Source: Verrucomicrobiales bacterium (GTDB lineage Bacteria; Verrucomicrobiota; Verrucomicrobiia; Verrucomicrobiales; DEV007). Taken from it: a stretch of 64,000 nt of DNA. This document shows positions 56,611-64,000 of the stretch, piece after piece. The notes below the pieces were generated by a model. It was given only the letters and a program-made list of their open reading frames with translations. It had not been told where the DNA came from and ran no database searches. Made by a program: the position numbers and the translations under genes. The DNA lies in the NCBI GenBank assembly GCA_016795385.1, contig JAEUHI010000043.1, positions 205,990-269,989 on the forward strand, read 5' to 3'. The stretch's first letter is position 1. Every line of letters starts with the position of its first letter.

Positions 56611-57534
56611 TTGATTTCATCTAGCCGCTTGAACGCCTACCTCCAACGCATCGAAAACGACGAGATTCAGGATCTTGCCGCCGTCTCCATCATCGGTCGC
56701 AGCTCCGAGTGCCAGATCGTCATCGCCGATCCGCGGGTGTCACGCCGTCACGCCATGATCCGGAAGCAGGACGGGGGATTTTACCTTTTTGACCTTGGCA
56801 GCTTCAATGGCAGCTACCTGAACGGCTCCCGGGTCACCGCGGCGAGGCAGTTGCAACACGGCGATGTCCTGACCTTCGCCGATCACGAATTCCACTATGG
56901 CGAACGTGGGGAAAAATCCTCGCCCGCCAGCCTCGAGGATCTCGGCGGATCCACCATCGCCTTGATCCGCTCCACCCCCGTGGTGCTGCTGGTCAGCGAC
57001 ATCAAGGGCTTCACCTCGCTCTCCGAAGCGATCGAAGCGGATGATCTCGCCCAGATCATCGGCAGTTGGTACTCCGACTGCGAACGCATCCTCGCGGAAG
57101 CGGGCGCGACGGTCGACAAATTCATCGGCGATTGCGTGCTCGCCTACTGGACGACGGTGACACCCGAATCGCTCGCCGCTTCCTTCCGCGCGGCGGAGCA
57201 ACTGCTGGCGTCGTGCGACCGGATCTACGGCGAACGTCCGGATGTATTCGAAAAAATCGACCGCCAATTCGAGATCGGCGTGGCCCTGCATACCGGCAAG
57301 GTCGCCTACGGTGGCATGAGCCAGGGGGAATTCACCCTCGTCGGCGATCCCGTGAACCTCACCTTCCGCCTCGAGTCGCTGACGCGCGATCTCGGAAAGA
57401 ACGTGCTCCTCTCCGGCGACTTCGTGCGCGAGTGGCCCGAGGTGCGGGCGCACTGCAAAAACCACGGCGTCCACCGCGTGAAAGGCCGGGCGCAGGGCGT
57501 GGAGGTCTTCTCCGTGACCGACTTCTTTGTATGA
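56611..57534 (+). CDS. FHA domain-class III adenylate/guanylate cyclase
   Basis: 307 residues with TTG at 56611, or TTG 56629. The FHA domain spans about residues 5-100, with SIIGRSSECQIVIADPRVSRRHAMI near 26 and SFNGSYLNG near 64. These include the Gly-Arg, Ser and Asn-Gly residues that bind phosphothreonine. The cyclase domain is at about 122-290: VLLVSDIKGFTSLSE holds the first metal Asp, KFIGDCVLAYW the second, and VGDPVNLTFRLESL the transition-state Asn and Arg. It likely makes cAMP or cGMP in response to a phosphorylated partner. No Ser/Thr kinase is in the window. It converges on pstB after 20 bases. Confidence 0.9.
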   Translation: MISSSRLNAYLQRIENDEIQDLAAVSIIGRSSECQIVIADPRVSRRHAMIRKQDGGFYLFDLGSFNGSYLNGSRVTAARQLQHGDVLTFADHEFHYGERGEKSSPASLEDLGGSTIALIRSTPVVLLVSDIKGFTSLSEAIEADDLAQIIGSWYSDCERILAEAGATVDKFIGDCVLAYWTTVTPESLAASFRAAEQLLASCDRIYGERPDVFEKIDRQFEIGVALHTGKVAYGGMSQGEFTLVGDPVNLTFRLESLTRDLGKNVLLSGDFVREWPEVRAHCKNHGVHRVKGRAQGVEVFSVTDFFV

Positions 57535-57554
57535 TCCCGCAAAGGATCGACGGA

Positions 57555-58415
57555 TCAGCCGAGACGTCCCGAGATGTAATCCTCGGTCTCTTTCTTCACC
57601 GGATTGTTGAAGATCTTCAGCGTCGCATCCATCTCGATCAGTTTGCCGAGATAGAAGTAAGCGGTGCGGTCCGAAATCCGCGCGGCCTGCTGCATGTTGT
57701 GCGTGACAATCACGACGGTGAACTGCTTCTTCAGTTCCATGATCAGCTCCTCGACTTTCGCCGTGGCGATGGGATCGAGAGCCGAGCAGGGCTCGTCCAT
57801 GAGCAGGATGTGCGGCTGGTTCGCGATGGCGCGGGCGATGCAGAGCCGCTGCATCTGACCACCGGAAAGGCCCAGGGCGCTCTGATGAAGGCGGTCTTTC
57901 ACCTCATCCCACAAGGCGGCCCCCTTGAGACTCTCTTCGACGACTTCATCGAGGATCTCCTTGTTCCGCTGCCCCGCGACCCGCAGGCTGTAAATCACGT
58001 TTTCGTAGATCGATTTCGGGAAGGGATTGGATTTCTGGAAGACCATGCCGATGCGTTTCCGCAGCGAGATCACCTCGAGATTCGGGTCGAAGATGTCCTG
58101 GCCGTTCACGGTGATGGTGCCCTCGTGCGAGATCCCGTCGATGAGATCGTTCATCCGGTTGAAATTCCGCAACAAGGTCGTCTTGCCACAGCCGGAGGGA
58201 CCGATGAACGCGGTCACCTCGTTCTCCGGGATATCCATCGTGATGTGATGGAGCACCCGGACGGCCGGAGTGTAGTTGAAGCAGAAATCGCGGACCTGGA
58301 TGTAATCCTTCTTCCTCGCCGGGGGATCGGACGCACCGGCATCGGCGGCGCTGGATACAGTGCTGGAAGGCTGGGTCATCGGATCGGAATCTTGGGTGGG
58401 GTGGATTTCCTCCAT
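57555..58415 (-). CDS. pstB: Phosphate ABC transporter ATP-binding protein
   Basis: 286 residues; an alternative start is the ATG at 58379 (MTQPSS). Walker A is [12 protein letters not shown] near 74, the ABC signature [14 protein letters not shown] near 181 and Walker [14 protein letters not shown] near 200. [31 protein letters not shown] and [15 protein letters not shown] are typical of PstB. It energises phosphate import. It is the last gene of pstSCAB; no phoU follows, since the next gene converges. Confidence 0.96.
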   Translation of the reverse strand: MEEIHPTQDSDPMTQPSSTVSSAADAGASDPPARKKDYIQVRDFCFNYTPAVRVLHHITMDIPENEVTAFIGPSGCGKTTLLRNFNRMNDLIDGISHEGTITVNGQDIFDPNLEVISLRKRIGMVFQKSNPFPKSIYENVIYSLRVAGQRNKEILDEVVEESLKGAALWDEVKDRLHQSALGLSGGQMQRLCIARAIANQPHILLMDEPCSALDPIATAKVEELIMELKKQFTVVIVTHNMQQAARISDRTAYFYLGKLIEMDATLKIFNNPVKKETEDYISGRLG

Positions 58416-58455
58416 GGAGAAGATGTGGTCGGGCGGACTCGACGGAAAGCGGGGA

Positions 58456-60123
58456 TCAGAAAGCGCTGCTGGCGTATTTCCGCCTCAGTTTTTCGCGCAG
58501 GAGGATGGCGGCGGCGTTCAGGGTGACGACCAGCCCGATGAGGAGCAGCGTCGTGGCGAAGACCATCGGCTTCGCGGCCTCGGAGTCGGGAGATTGGAAA
58601 CCGAGATCGTAGATATGGAAGCCGAGGTGCATGAACTTGCGCTCGAGGTGGATGAAGGGCGCGACGGTATCGAGAGGCAGGGTCGGAGCGAGTTTCACCA
58701 CCCCCACAAGCATGAGAGGAGCGACCTCGCCGGCTCCGCGCGCCATCGCGAGGACGAGGCCGGTGATGATCCCGGGGACGGAGGCGGGCAGCACGATGCG
58801 CTGGATCGTCTGCCATTTCGAGGCTCCCGCCGCGAGTGAGGCCTCGCGTGCCCCGCGTGACACGGCTGCGAGCGCTTCCTCGGTCGAGACGATCACGACC
58901 GGCACGGTCATGAGGGCGAGCGTCAGAGACGCCCAGAGAATGCCACCCGTCCCGTAGGTGGGCGTAGGCAGTCGCTCGGGAAAGAAGAGGCTGTCGATAC
59001 TGCCGCCCAGAAAGTAGACGAAGAAGCCCAGCCCGAAGACACCGAAGACGATCGAGGGAACGCCAGCGAGATTGTTCACGGCAATGCGCACCGCGCGAAC
59101 GACCGGCCCCTGTTTCGAGTACTCACGCAGGTAGATCGCCGCGATCACTCCGAACGGCACGACCGCAATGCTCATCAACAAGGTCATGACGAACGTGCCG
59201 AAGATCGCCGGAAAGACCCCTCCCTCGGTGTTCGCCTCGCGGGGCTCGCGAGTAAGGAAGTGCCAGATCTCCGAACAGAAATGGCCGGCCCGTTCGAAGA
59301 AGCCGATCCGGTTCGGGTGGTAATACTGCATCAAATCGCCGATGGCGATCTCGCGCTCGCCCCCCGTCGGGAGGCGATAGACGAAAAGACCGGCTTTTTG
59401 CTCGGCGCGCAAAGCGGCCGCTTTCCCAGCGAGGATCTCGTAGCGCCGCTGGAGTTCGGCCAGGTCTGCCGCGATTTCGGTGCGGAGGTCTTCGGTCAAT
59501 TTGCCCTCGAGCTCGGCCTTGCGCTCGGAGAGTCGCAACGCTCCCATGCGTTGATTGATCTTGCCGATCTGATCCTTCTCGATGGATTCGATCTCGTGCC
59601 GCCGTGCATTCCCCTCTGCGATCACCGCACTGAGACGATCGAGGAAGTCCGGCGCCTCAGCCCTCACCTCTCCCTTTGGCAATTTCAATGCAACGGGATA
59701 ACCGACGAGATCACCATACTCGACCCTTTCCGCGAGGATGAGATCCTCCGGGTAAGTGATCGACGCGATATCCGCCTCATCGATGTAACGGAAACCAAAA
59801 CCATACGCATCGCGGTTGCCGACAAACAGCTGCTTCTCACGGGCGGTGCCGCCTTTCTCGGCCTGCAACCGCTTTTCCTGGATCTTGCGCACCTCTCCCG
59901 CGACGGTCTTCGAACCCTGGATCGCCGCGGCGCTGCCATCAACCAGCTCGACCTGCATCACCCGGGAAGGCCAGAATATGGAGAGACCGTTCTTCACGAT
60001 CACCCCGAGGAGGGTCACGATCATGAGAAGTCCGATCCCCAGCCACATGCCAGAGAACCACACCATGGGCTCACCGCTGGCGGGCTCGACCTTGTGATGG
60101 GAGTGGCGTGAAAAAAGACTCAT
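58456..60123 (-). CDS. pstA: Phosphate ABC transporter permease PstA with enlarged N-terminal domain
   Basis: 555 residues, far longer than the E. coli protein (about 296). A membrane helix at 19-45 is followed by a roughly 240-residue periplasmic insertion with coiled-coil-rich sequence ([42 protein letters not shown]), similar to the DUF3333-type N-terminus of PstA in some proteobacteria. The permease domain from about 305 has [38 protein letters not shown] near 410-450, the loop that contacts PstB. It works with PstC and starts 15 bases after pstC. Confidence 0.93.
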   Translation of the reverse strand: MSLFSRHSHHKVEPASGEPMVWFSGMWLGIGLLMIVTLLGVIVKNGLSIFWPSRVMQVELVDGSAAAIQGSKTVAGEVRKIQEKRLQAEKGGTAREKQLFVGNRDAYGFGFRYIDEADIASITYPEDLILAERVEYGDLVGYPVALKLPKGEVRAEAPDFLDRLSAVIAEGNARRHEIESIEKDQIGKINQRMGALRLSERKAELEGKLTEDLRTEIAADLAELQRRYEILAGKAAALRAEQKAGLFVYRLPTGGEREIAIGDLMQYYHPNRIGFFERAGHFCSEIWHFLTREPREANTEGGVFPAIFGTFVMTLLMSIAVVPFGVIAAIYLREYSKQGPVVRAVRIAVNNLAGVPSIVFGVFGLGFFVYFLGGSIDSLFFPERLPTPTYGTGGILWASLTLALMTVPVVIVSTEEALAAVSRGAREASLAAGASKWQTIQRIVLPASVPGIITGLVLAMARGAGEVAPLMLVGVVKLAPTLPLDTVAPFIHLERKFMHLGFHIYDLGFQSPDSEAAKPMVFATTLLLIGLVVTLNAAAILLREKLRRKYASSAF

Positions 60124-60138
60124 GGGTAAAGCTTGGAA

Positions 60139-62475
60139 TCAGACAGTCTTGTAGCGCTCACGCAGGTGCTGGCGCAGCACTTCGGCGACGGTGTTCACCG
60201 CAAACGTCATCACGAAGAGAGCGACGGCGCCGAGGAAAAGCGTCCGATAGAGCGTGCCGTGGTGCGGTGCCTCGGGGAGCTCCACGGCGATGTTGGCCGA
60301 GAGTGTCCGCATTCCGGAGAACACGTTCCATTCCATGATGGGAGTGTTCCCCGTGGCCATCACGACGATCATGGTCTCACCGACGGCCCGGCCGAGCCCG
60401 ATCATCAGCGCGGAGAAGATCCCGGCCGACGCGGTCGGCAGCACCACGCGCCAAGCGGTCTGCCAGCGGCTCGCACCGAGCGCGAGCGAACCCGACCGCA
60501 ACGCTCCCGGCACGTTGGAAAGCGAATCTTCAGCGATCGTGAAAATGATCGGGATCACCGCGAAGCCCATCACGAACCCCACCACCAGCGAGTTGCGCTG
60601 TTCGTAGACGGTATTCGTTACCGCCGGCCACCAACGGGTGAAATCGCCGATCCGGGTTCCGGTCGCGGCATCCTCGACGGTGAAGAGGAATCGCTCGACG
60701 ATGGGGCCGAGATGCCAACCGATGTAAAGAATGCCCAGCAAAACAGGCAGGAAATAAAGGAATTCACGCCCCGCCGGGACATGCTTGCGGATGGATTGCG
60801 GCTGCCGGCTCCACATCCATCCGATCAGGAAAGAGGCCGTCGGCAGAAGCACCGCAATACAAAGGATGGAAGGCACCCGGCGTTCGAGAATCGGCGCGAG
60901 CCAGAGCGCGGCGAGGAATCCGAGCACCACGGAGGGCAGGGAGGCCATGATTTCCATCACCGGCTTCACATAGACCTTGTTGCGCGGATGAAGGAACTCC
61001 GAGGTGTAAATCGCCCCGAAGAGCGCGATCGGCATGGCGAAAAGGAGCGCGTAGAAAGTCCCTTTCAACGTCCCGAAAATCAGCGGAACGAGTGACAGCT
61101 TCGGCTCGAAATCGTCCGATCCTCCGGTGGATTGCCATTCATATTTGGGCTCGGGTGATCCTTCATACCAGACTTTCCCGAACAAGGCTCTCAGGCTCAC
61201 CTCGGGATGGGGATCGTCGAGCACAAAACGGTGGAAACGACGATCGTCACCGAAGAAGAGAAGCGAATCGTATTTCGCCCCGATCAGCGCATGCTTCACA
61301 CTGAAGGGCAGCTCACTCTCCCAGCGAACCTTCTCGGTCGTGGCATGGCGCAGGCTGGCCCGCTTCCCCGAACCGACGAGGAAGGCTTTGTTCCGGAGGC
61401 TCTTGGTGAAGAATGCGTCCGATCCCTTGCCAGCCAGCGGAGCGAAATGTTTCGTAGGATGAAAGATCCGCACCGGCTCCTCTTCGGTCCGGTAAAGACT
61501 GAAGATCACGTTTTCGCCCGTCGGAGAGAGAAAGACCAGCGAGACATCACCAAAGAGAAACCCGGCGCTCGAGATCGTGGGATTGGTCAGATCCGCGAAG
61601 GGCCGGAAAGTCTGCCGAAGCTCGAAGGTCGTCGCGTTGCCCGAGCGGAAGTGATAATCCACCTCACCGTTCGCAAAGACCACGATGAGGGTATCGGCAC
61701 GATTCGAGACGAGCAGGGAATTAACGGGCACGCCCGGCCGCAAGGTCTTCGAGAGATCGATCGAGGCGGTCTCCTTCCAAGTCCCCGTGCCGACGAGACT
61801 GCGTTTCCGCTCGATCAGATTCACGGTGAGCCTGTCGCCCGCATCACCGGATGCAAGGCCGGCGACAAGACGCGCGGAACCCGATTGGCCGAAAGCCACC
61901 CGCTTCACCGATCCACCGAAGTCGCCCGAATACCCCTTGGCGAGAACTTCCTTCACCGTTCGTTTTCCCGCCGAGAAAGCTGCCTCGTAGGAGTAGTCGA
62001 TGAGATGAACCTTGCCACCCGAAGTGCCTACGGCAATTACCCCGCTACCAGGCAGGGCGCTCACCGCGGAGATCGTATCACCCTCAAGAAACTGAAAGTC
62101 CAACTCCGTGCTCGCCCCTCCATTCGTGAGATCGCTCGCAAAAAAGCGTCCGTCCGTCCGCAAAGCCAAGGGACGTTCGCCCCATTCGTCGGAGGCGATC
62201 GCGACATAGCTGCCCTCGGGAAGCGGTTCGCCCACGCCGATCGTCTCCGGGACCTCGACCTTGGCGGATTGGAACATCGGCACCACCTGCGAAACGATGA
62301 AGACAAAGATCCCGATCACCGCGACCACCACGCCCAATCCGCCCACTTTGATGAAGCGGTTCATGAAGGCATCGATCAGGAGAACCCGCTTCGAGGCTTC
62401 GAAACGGCGCGGATCGGGGACTCGCGCCGATCGGGCCCCGTCCGTGGCATCTGGTCGTTGAGAGGAGGACTTCAT
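60139..62475 (-). CDS. pstC: Phosphate ABC transporter permease PstC with large periplasmic domain
   Basis: 778 residues from ATG 62475; a TTG codon lies just upstream. After a membrane helix near 40-65 comes an insert of about 390 residues in the periplasm (to about 455), beta-rich and repetitive in the style of a propeller (YVAIASDEWGERPLALRTDGRFFASDL). The C-terminal permease has SNVPGALRSGSLALGASRWQTAWRVVLPTASAGI near 660-690, the EAA-type loop. Standard PstC is about 320 residues, so this is an enlarged form, as seen in some other bacteria. A hairpin with a T-run lies just before the start. Confidence 0.93.
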   Translation of the reverse strand: MKSSSQRPDATDGARSARVPDPRRFEASKRVLLIDAFMNRFIKVGGLGVVVAVIGIFVFIVSQVVPMFQSAKVEVPETIGVGEPLPEGSYVAIASDEWGERPLALRTDGRFFASDLTNGGASTELDFQFLEGDTISAVSALPGSGVIAVGTSGGKVHLIDYSYEAAFSAGKRTVKEVLAKGYSGDFGGSVKRVAFGQSGSARLVAGLASGDAGDRLTVNLIERKRSLVGTGTWKETASIDLSKTLRPGVPVNSLLVSNRADTLIVVFANGEVDYHFRSGNATTFELRQTFRPFADLTNPTISSAGFLFGDVSLVFLSPTGENVIFSLYRTEEEPVRIFHPTKHFAPLAGKGSDAFFTKSLRNKAFLVGSGKRASLRHATTEKVRWESELPFSVKHALIGAKYDSLLFFGDDRRFHRFVLDDPHPEVSLRALFGKVWYEGSPEPKYEWQSTGGSDDFEPKLSLVPLIFGTLKGTFYALLFAMPIALFGAIYTSEFLHPRNKVYVKPVMEIMASLPSVVLGFLAALWLAPILERRVPSILCIAVLLPTASFLIGWMWSRQPQSIRKHVPAGREFLYFLPVLLGILYIGWHLGPIVERFLFTVEDAATGTRIGDFTRWWPAVTNTVYEQRNSLVVGFVMGFAVIPIIFTIAEDSLSNVPGALRSGSLALGASRWQTAWRVVLPTASAGIFSALMIGLGRAVGETMIVVMATGNTPIMEWNVFSGMRTLSANIAVELPEAPHHGTLYRTLFLGAVALFVMTFAVNTVAEVLRQHLRERYKTV

Positions 62476-62476
62476 C

Positions 62477-62512
62477 AAAAAAAGTGGGTGCAGGGACCAC
62501 CCCCCACACCCA
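62477..62512 (-). terminator. Attenuator-like hairpin between pstS and pstC
   Basis: On the minus strand a G+C-rich inverted repeat (arms TGGGTG at 62507-62512 and CACCCA at 62485-62490, with alternative nested pairs) is followed by seven T (62483-62477), just before the pstC start. This has the form of an intrinsic terminator and may lower pstC-A-B expression relative to the abundant binding protein. Confidence 0.5.
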
Positions 62513-62562
62513 AGAGAAAAACCGCGCGGCGTAAAATTAATTCGCCGTGTGAGTCAAAAATT

Positions 62563-63540
62563 TTACTTCGTCAGTTCCCCGAGCACTTCCGTGACGATTT
62601 CGGCAGGCATCGGATAGTATCCGTCCTTCACCACCACTTCCTGTCCCTCCTTGGAAAGGACAAACTTAAGGAATTCGAGGGTAAGTGGGTCGAGAGGTTT
62701 TTCGGGGCTCTTGTTCACGTAGACATAAAGGAAACGCGCCAAGGGGAAATCGCCACTGAGGCAATTCTCATAAGTCGGCTCGAAAAGAGCTTCCGCGCTG
62801 GTCCCAAGGGCAATCGCCTTCACCCCCGAAGTCTTGTAGCCGATGCCCGAGTAACCGATCCCACCGAGGTCGCTCGCCACCCCTTGCACGACCGCGGAAG
62901 AACCGGGCTGCTCCTTTACGGAAGCATCAAAGTCGCCTTTGAGAAGGGCTTCATCCTTGAAAAAGCCATAAGTTCCAGATGCGCTGTTGCGGCCATACTT
63001 CGAAATGTCTTTGCCTGCCCACTCACCGTCAAGGCCTGCTTGTCCCCAGTTCTTGATCGCCGTGCCACCCGCCTTGAAAGTCGAGGAAAAGATCGAGTCA
63101 ACTTGCTGCAGGGTGAGCCCCTTGATCGGGTTGTCCTTGTGGGTATAAACGGCAAGGGCGTCGACGGCGACCTTCACCTCCAAGGGTTTGTAGCCGAATT
63201 TCTTCTCGAACTCGTCGATTTCTTCCGACTTCATCGCCCGGCTCATGGGACCGAGTTGGGCCGTGCCTTCGATGAGGGCAACCGGAGCCGTCGAGGATCC
63301 CTTGCCCTCGATCTGGATGTTCACGTTCGGATACTTCGCCTTGAAACCTTCAGCCCAGAGAGTCATCAGGTTGTTCAAGGTATCGGATCCGATCGAGCTC
63401 AGGCTGCCCGTCACGCCGCTGACCTGCTGATATGCTGCGATAGCCGGATCGACCGTGACGACGTCCTCCCCGCGGGAGGTCTGGACCGAGCCGAGCGCGC
63501 CCAGAGTGACAAGAATGGAAGAAAGAGTTCGGAGTTTCAT
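62563..63540 (-). CDS. pstS: Periplasmic phosphate-binding protein
   Basis: 325 residues from ATG 63540 ([25 protein letters not shown], a signal peptide cut near 25). The mature protein begins near [15 protein letters not shown] and has [27 protein letters not shown] near 80 and the phosphate-site segment [17 protein letters not shown] near 187. It binds phosphate for PstC-PstA-PstB and is the first gene of the operon. The 171-base leader carries a GCAGTC-AACC-GACTGC hairpin (63608-63623) but no clear Pho box. Confidence 0.95.
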   Translation of the reverse strand: MKLRTLSSILVTLGALGSVQTSRGEDVVTVDPAIAAYQQVSGVTGSLSSIGSDTLNNLMTLWAEGFKAKYPNVNIQIEGKGSSTAPVALIEGTAQLGPMSRAMKSEEIDEFEKKFGYKPLEVKVAVDALAVYTHKDNPIKGLTLQQVDSIFSSTFKAGGTAIKNWGQAGLDGEWAGKDISKYGRNSASGTYGFFKDEALLKGDFDASVKEQPGSSAVVQGVASDLGGIGYSGIGYKTSGVKAIALGTSAEALFEPTYENCLSGDFPLARFLYVYVNKSPEKPLDPLTLEFLKFVLSKEGQEVVVKDGYYPMPAEIVTEVLGELTK

Positions 63541-63711
63541 CGGATAGAGAGAAGTTTCTGAGGGGTGATTTGTGACAATTTCGTTCGCTTCCGATGCCGG
63601 ATCGCGTGCAGTCAACCGACTGCGCGCCACGTTCCGCCTCGGGAAGTCGCGCGCAATGTTCCTTCAGTGTCAAAATCGTCACATTCGCCGTGAATGCCCG
63701 CCCCCTCTCTC

Positions 63712-64000
63712 CTACGCCCCTATGACATCCTTCCGCAAATCCCGCAGCACCCGGAGCTCTCCCCACTCCGCTCCTCGCATCCGGCGCGCTCCCGTCGTCC
63801 GCTTTTCACCAAATCGCCGTCGCAGCCTTTGCTCCCGTGCAAAAACCTCCTCCACGAAAGCCTCCGTGCCCAGCACCGCTCCGTCGCAAAAATACCTCAC
63901 CCGGCGCCGCAAGGCCTCGCGCAATGGCAGTTTTCCGCCCGTTTCACGCACCACTTCGATTTCCGCCTCCGTAAACCCCGCACGACCCGTCTGCCCCAGC
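63712..64000 (-). CDS. REP-associated tyrosine transposase (IS200-like), partial C-terminal end
   Basis: The frame is open from the stop at 63712 to the right edge, giving 96 residues; the N-terminal part with the catalytic residues lies outside. The C-terminal sequence LPLREALRRRVRYFCDGAVLGTEAFVEEVFARE...GEKRTTGARRMRG...WGELRVLRDLRKD is the typical tail of verrucomicrobial REP-associated (RAYT) transposase-like proteins. These are single-copy IS200/IS605 relatives linked to repetitive extragenic palindromes rather than active insertion sequences. No flanking repeat can be judged from the part seen. Confidence 0.8.
   Translation of the reverse strand, partial: LGQTGRAGFTEAEIEVVRETGGKLPLREALRRRVRYFCDGAVLGTEAFVEEVFAREQRLRRRFGEKRTTGARRMRGAEWGELRVLRDLRKDVIGA

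Noticed and set aside
63661..63700. Possible Pho box before pstS (TGAC repeats spaced by 9 bases)
   Set aside because: The spacing is not the 11 bases of a Pho box direct repeat and the flanks match poorly.

Overview
The window is a dense, G+C-rich bacterial chromosome segment with about 48 protein genes and no rRNA, tRNA or CRISPR array that I could recognise. The best taxonomic clue is a complete four-gene Verru_Chthon pseudopilin cassette (A-B-C-D), a family set known from Verrucomicrobiota. An SHD1-domain peptidase, a Tat-exported TIM-barrel protein, Gfo/Idh/MocA oxidoreductases, an alternative complex III operon and a terminal REP-associated transposase fit the same phylum. I read it as a verrucomicrobial chromosome; genus cannot be told from here.

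Layout. 1-5.1 kb: actA-actB-actC of the alternative complex III (minus strand, running off the left edge), headed by a perfect palindrome of the CRP/FNR type. 5.4-12.4 kb: the Verru_Chthon cassette, with visibly lower G+C than its surroundings. 12.7-22.4 kb: one long minus-strand array of TPR, TPR, ExbB, ExbD, ExbD, TonB-anchored VWA protein, Pro-rich lipoprotein, tyrA and aroA; this looks like a Ton-type energy-transduction machine followed by aromatic biosynthesis genes. 22.4-27 kb: DUF3293-like membrane protein, Tat-dependent sugar isomerase-like protein, galE, and a divergent Gfo/Idh oxidoreductase plus HAD phosphatase pair. 27-36 kb: secretin, xseA, rpe, divergent tadA, MBL/beta-CASP protein, CNT nucleoside transporter, second Gfo/Idh protein. 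36-41 kb: SHD1-gluzincin, a DUF2207-like protein, mpl, flavin reductase and small secreted proteins. 41-45 kb: a large surface protein of decapeptide repeats ending in an S74 intramolecular chaperone, with a partner gene. 45-52.5 kb: carB, a small protein, PrsW-type protease, pyk, a DUF4250-like protein and a membrane cytochrome c. 52.6-56.5 kb: glycosyltransferase, GNAT-like and acyl-CoA ligase cassette. 56.6-57.5 kb: FHA-class III cyclase. 57.5-63.5 kb: pstS-pstC-pstA-pstB phosphate uptake operon with enlarged permeases. 63.7-64 kb: the C-terminal end of a REP-associated tyrosine transposase.

How the parts may work together. The respiratory complex, the membrane cytochrome and the Ton-like motor all depend on the proton gradient. 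The predicted cyclic-nucleotide cyclase and the CRP-like operator before actA suggest, but do not show, cyclic-nucleotide control of respiration. The pseudopilin cassette and the secretin may be parts of one envelope machine although they lie about 15 kb apart. The strongest candidate for an undescribed system is the TPR-ExbB-ExbD-ExbD-VWA array, in which the VWA protein carries a TonB-type transmembrane motif (SxxxHG) in place of an ordinary TonB.
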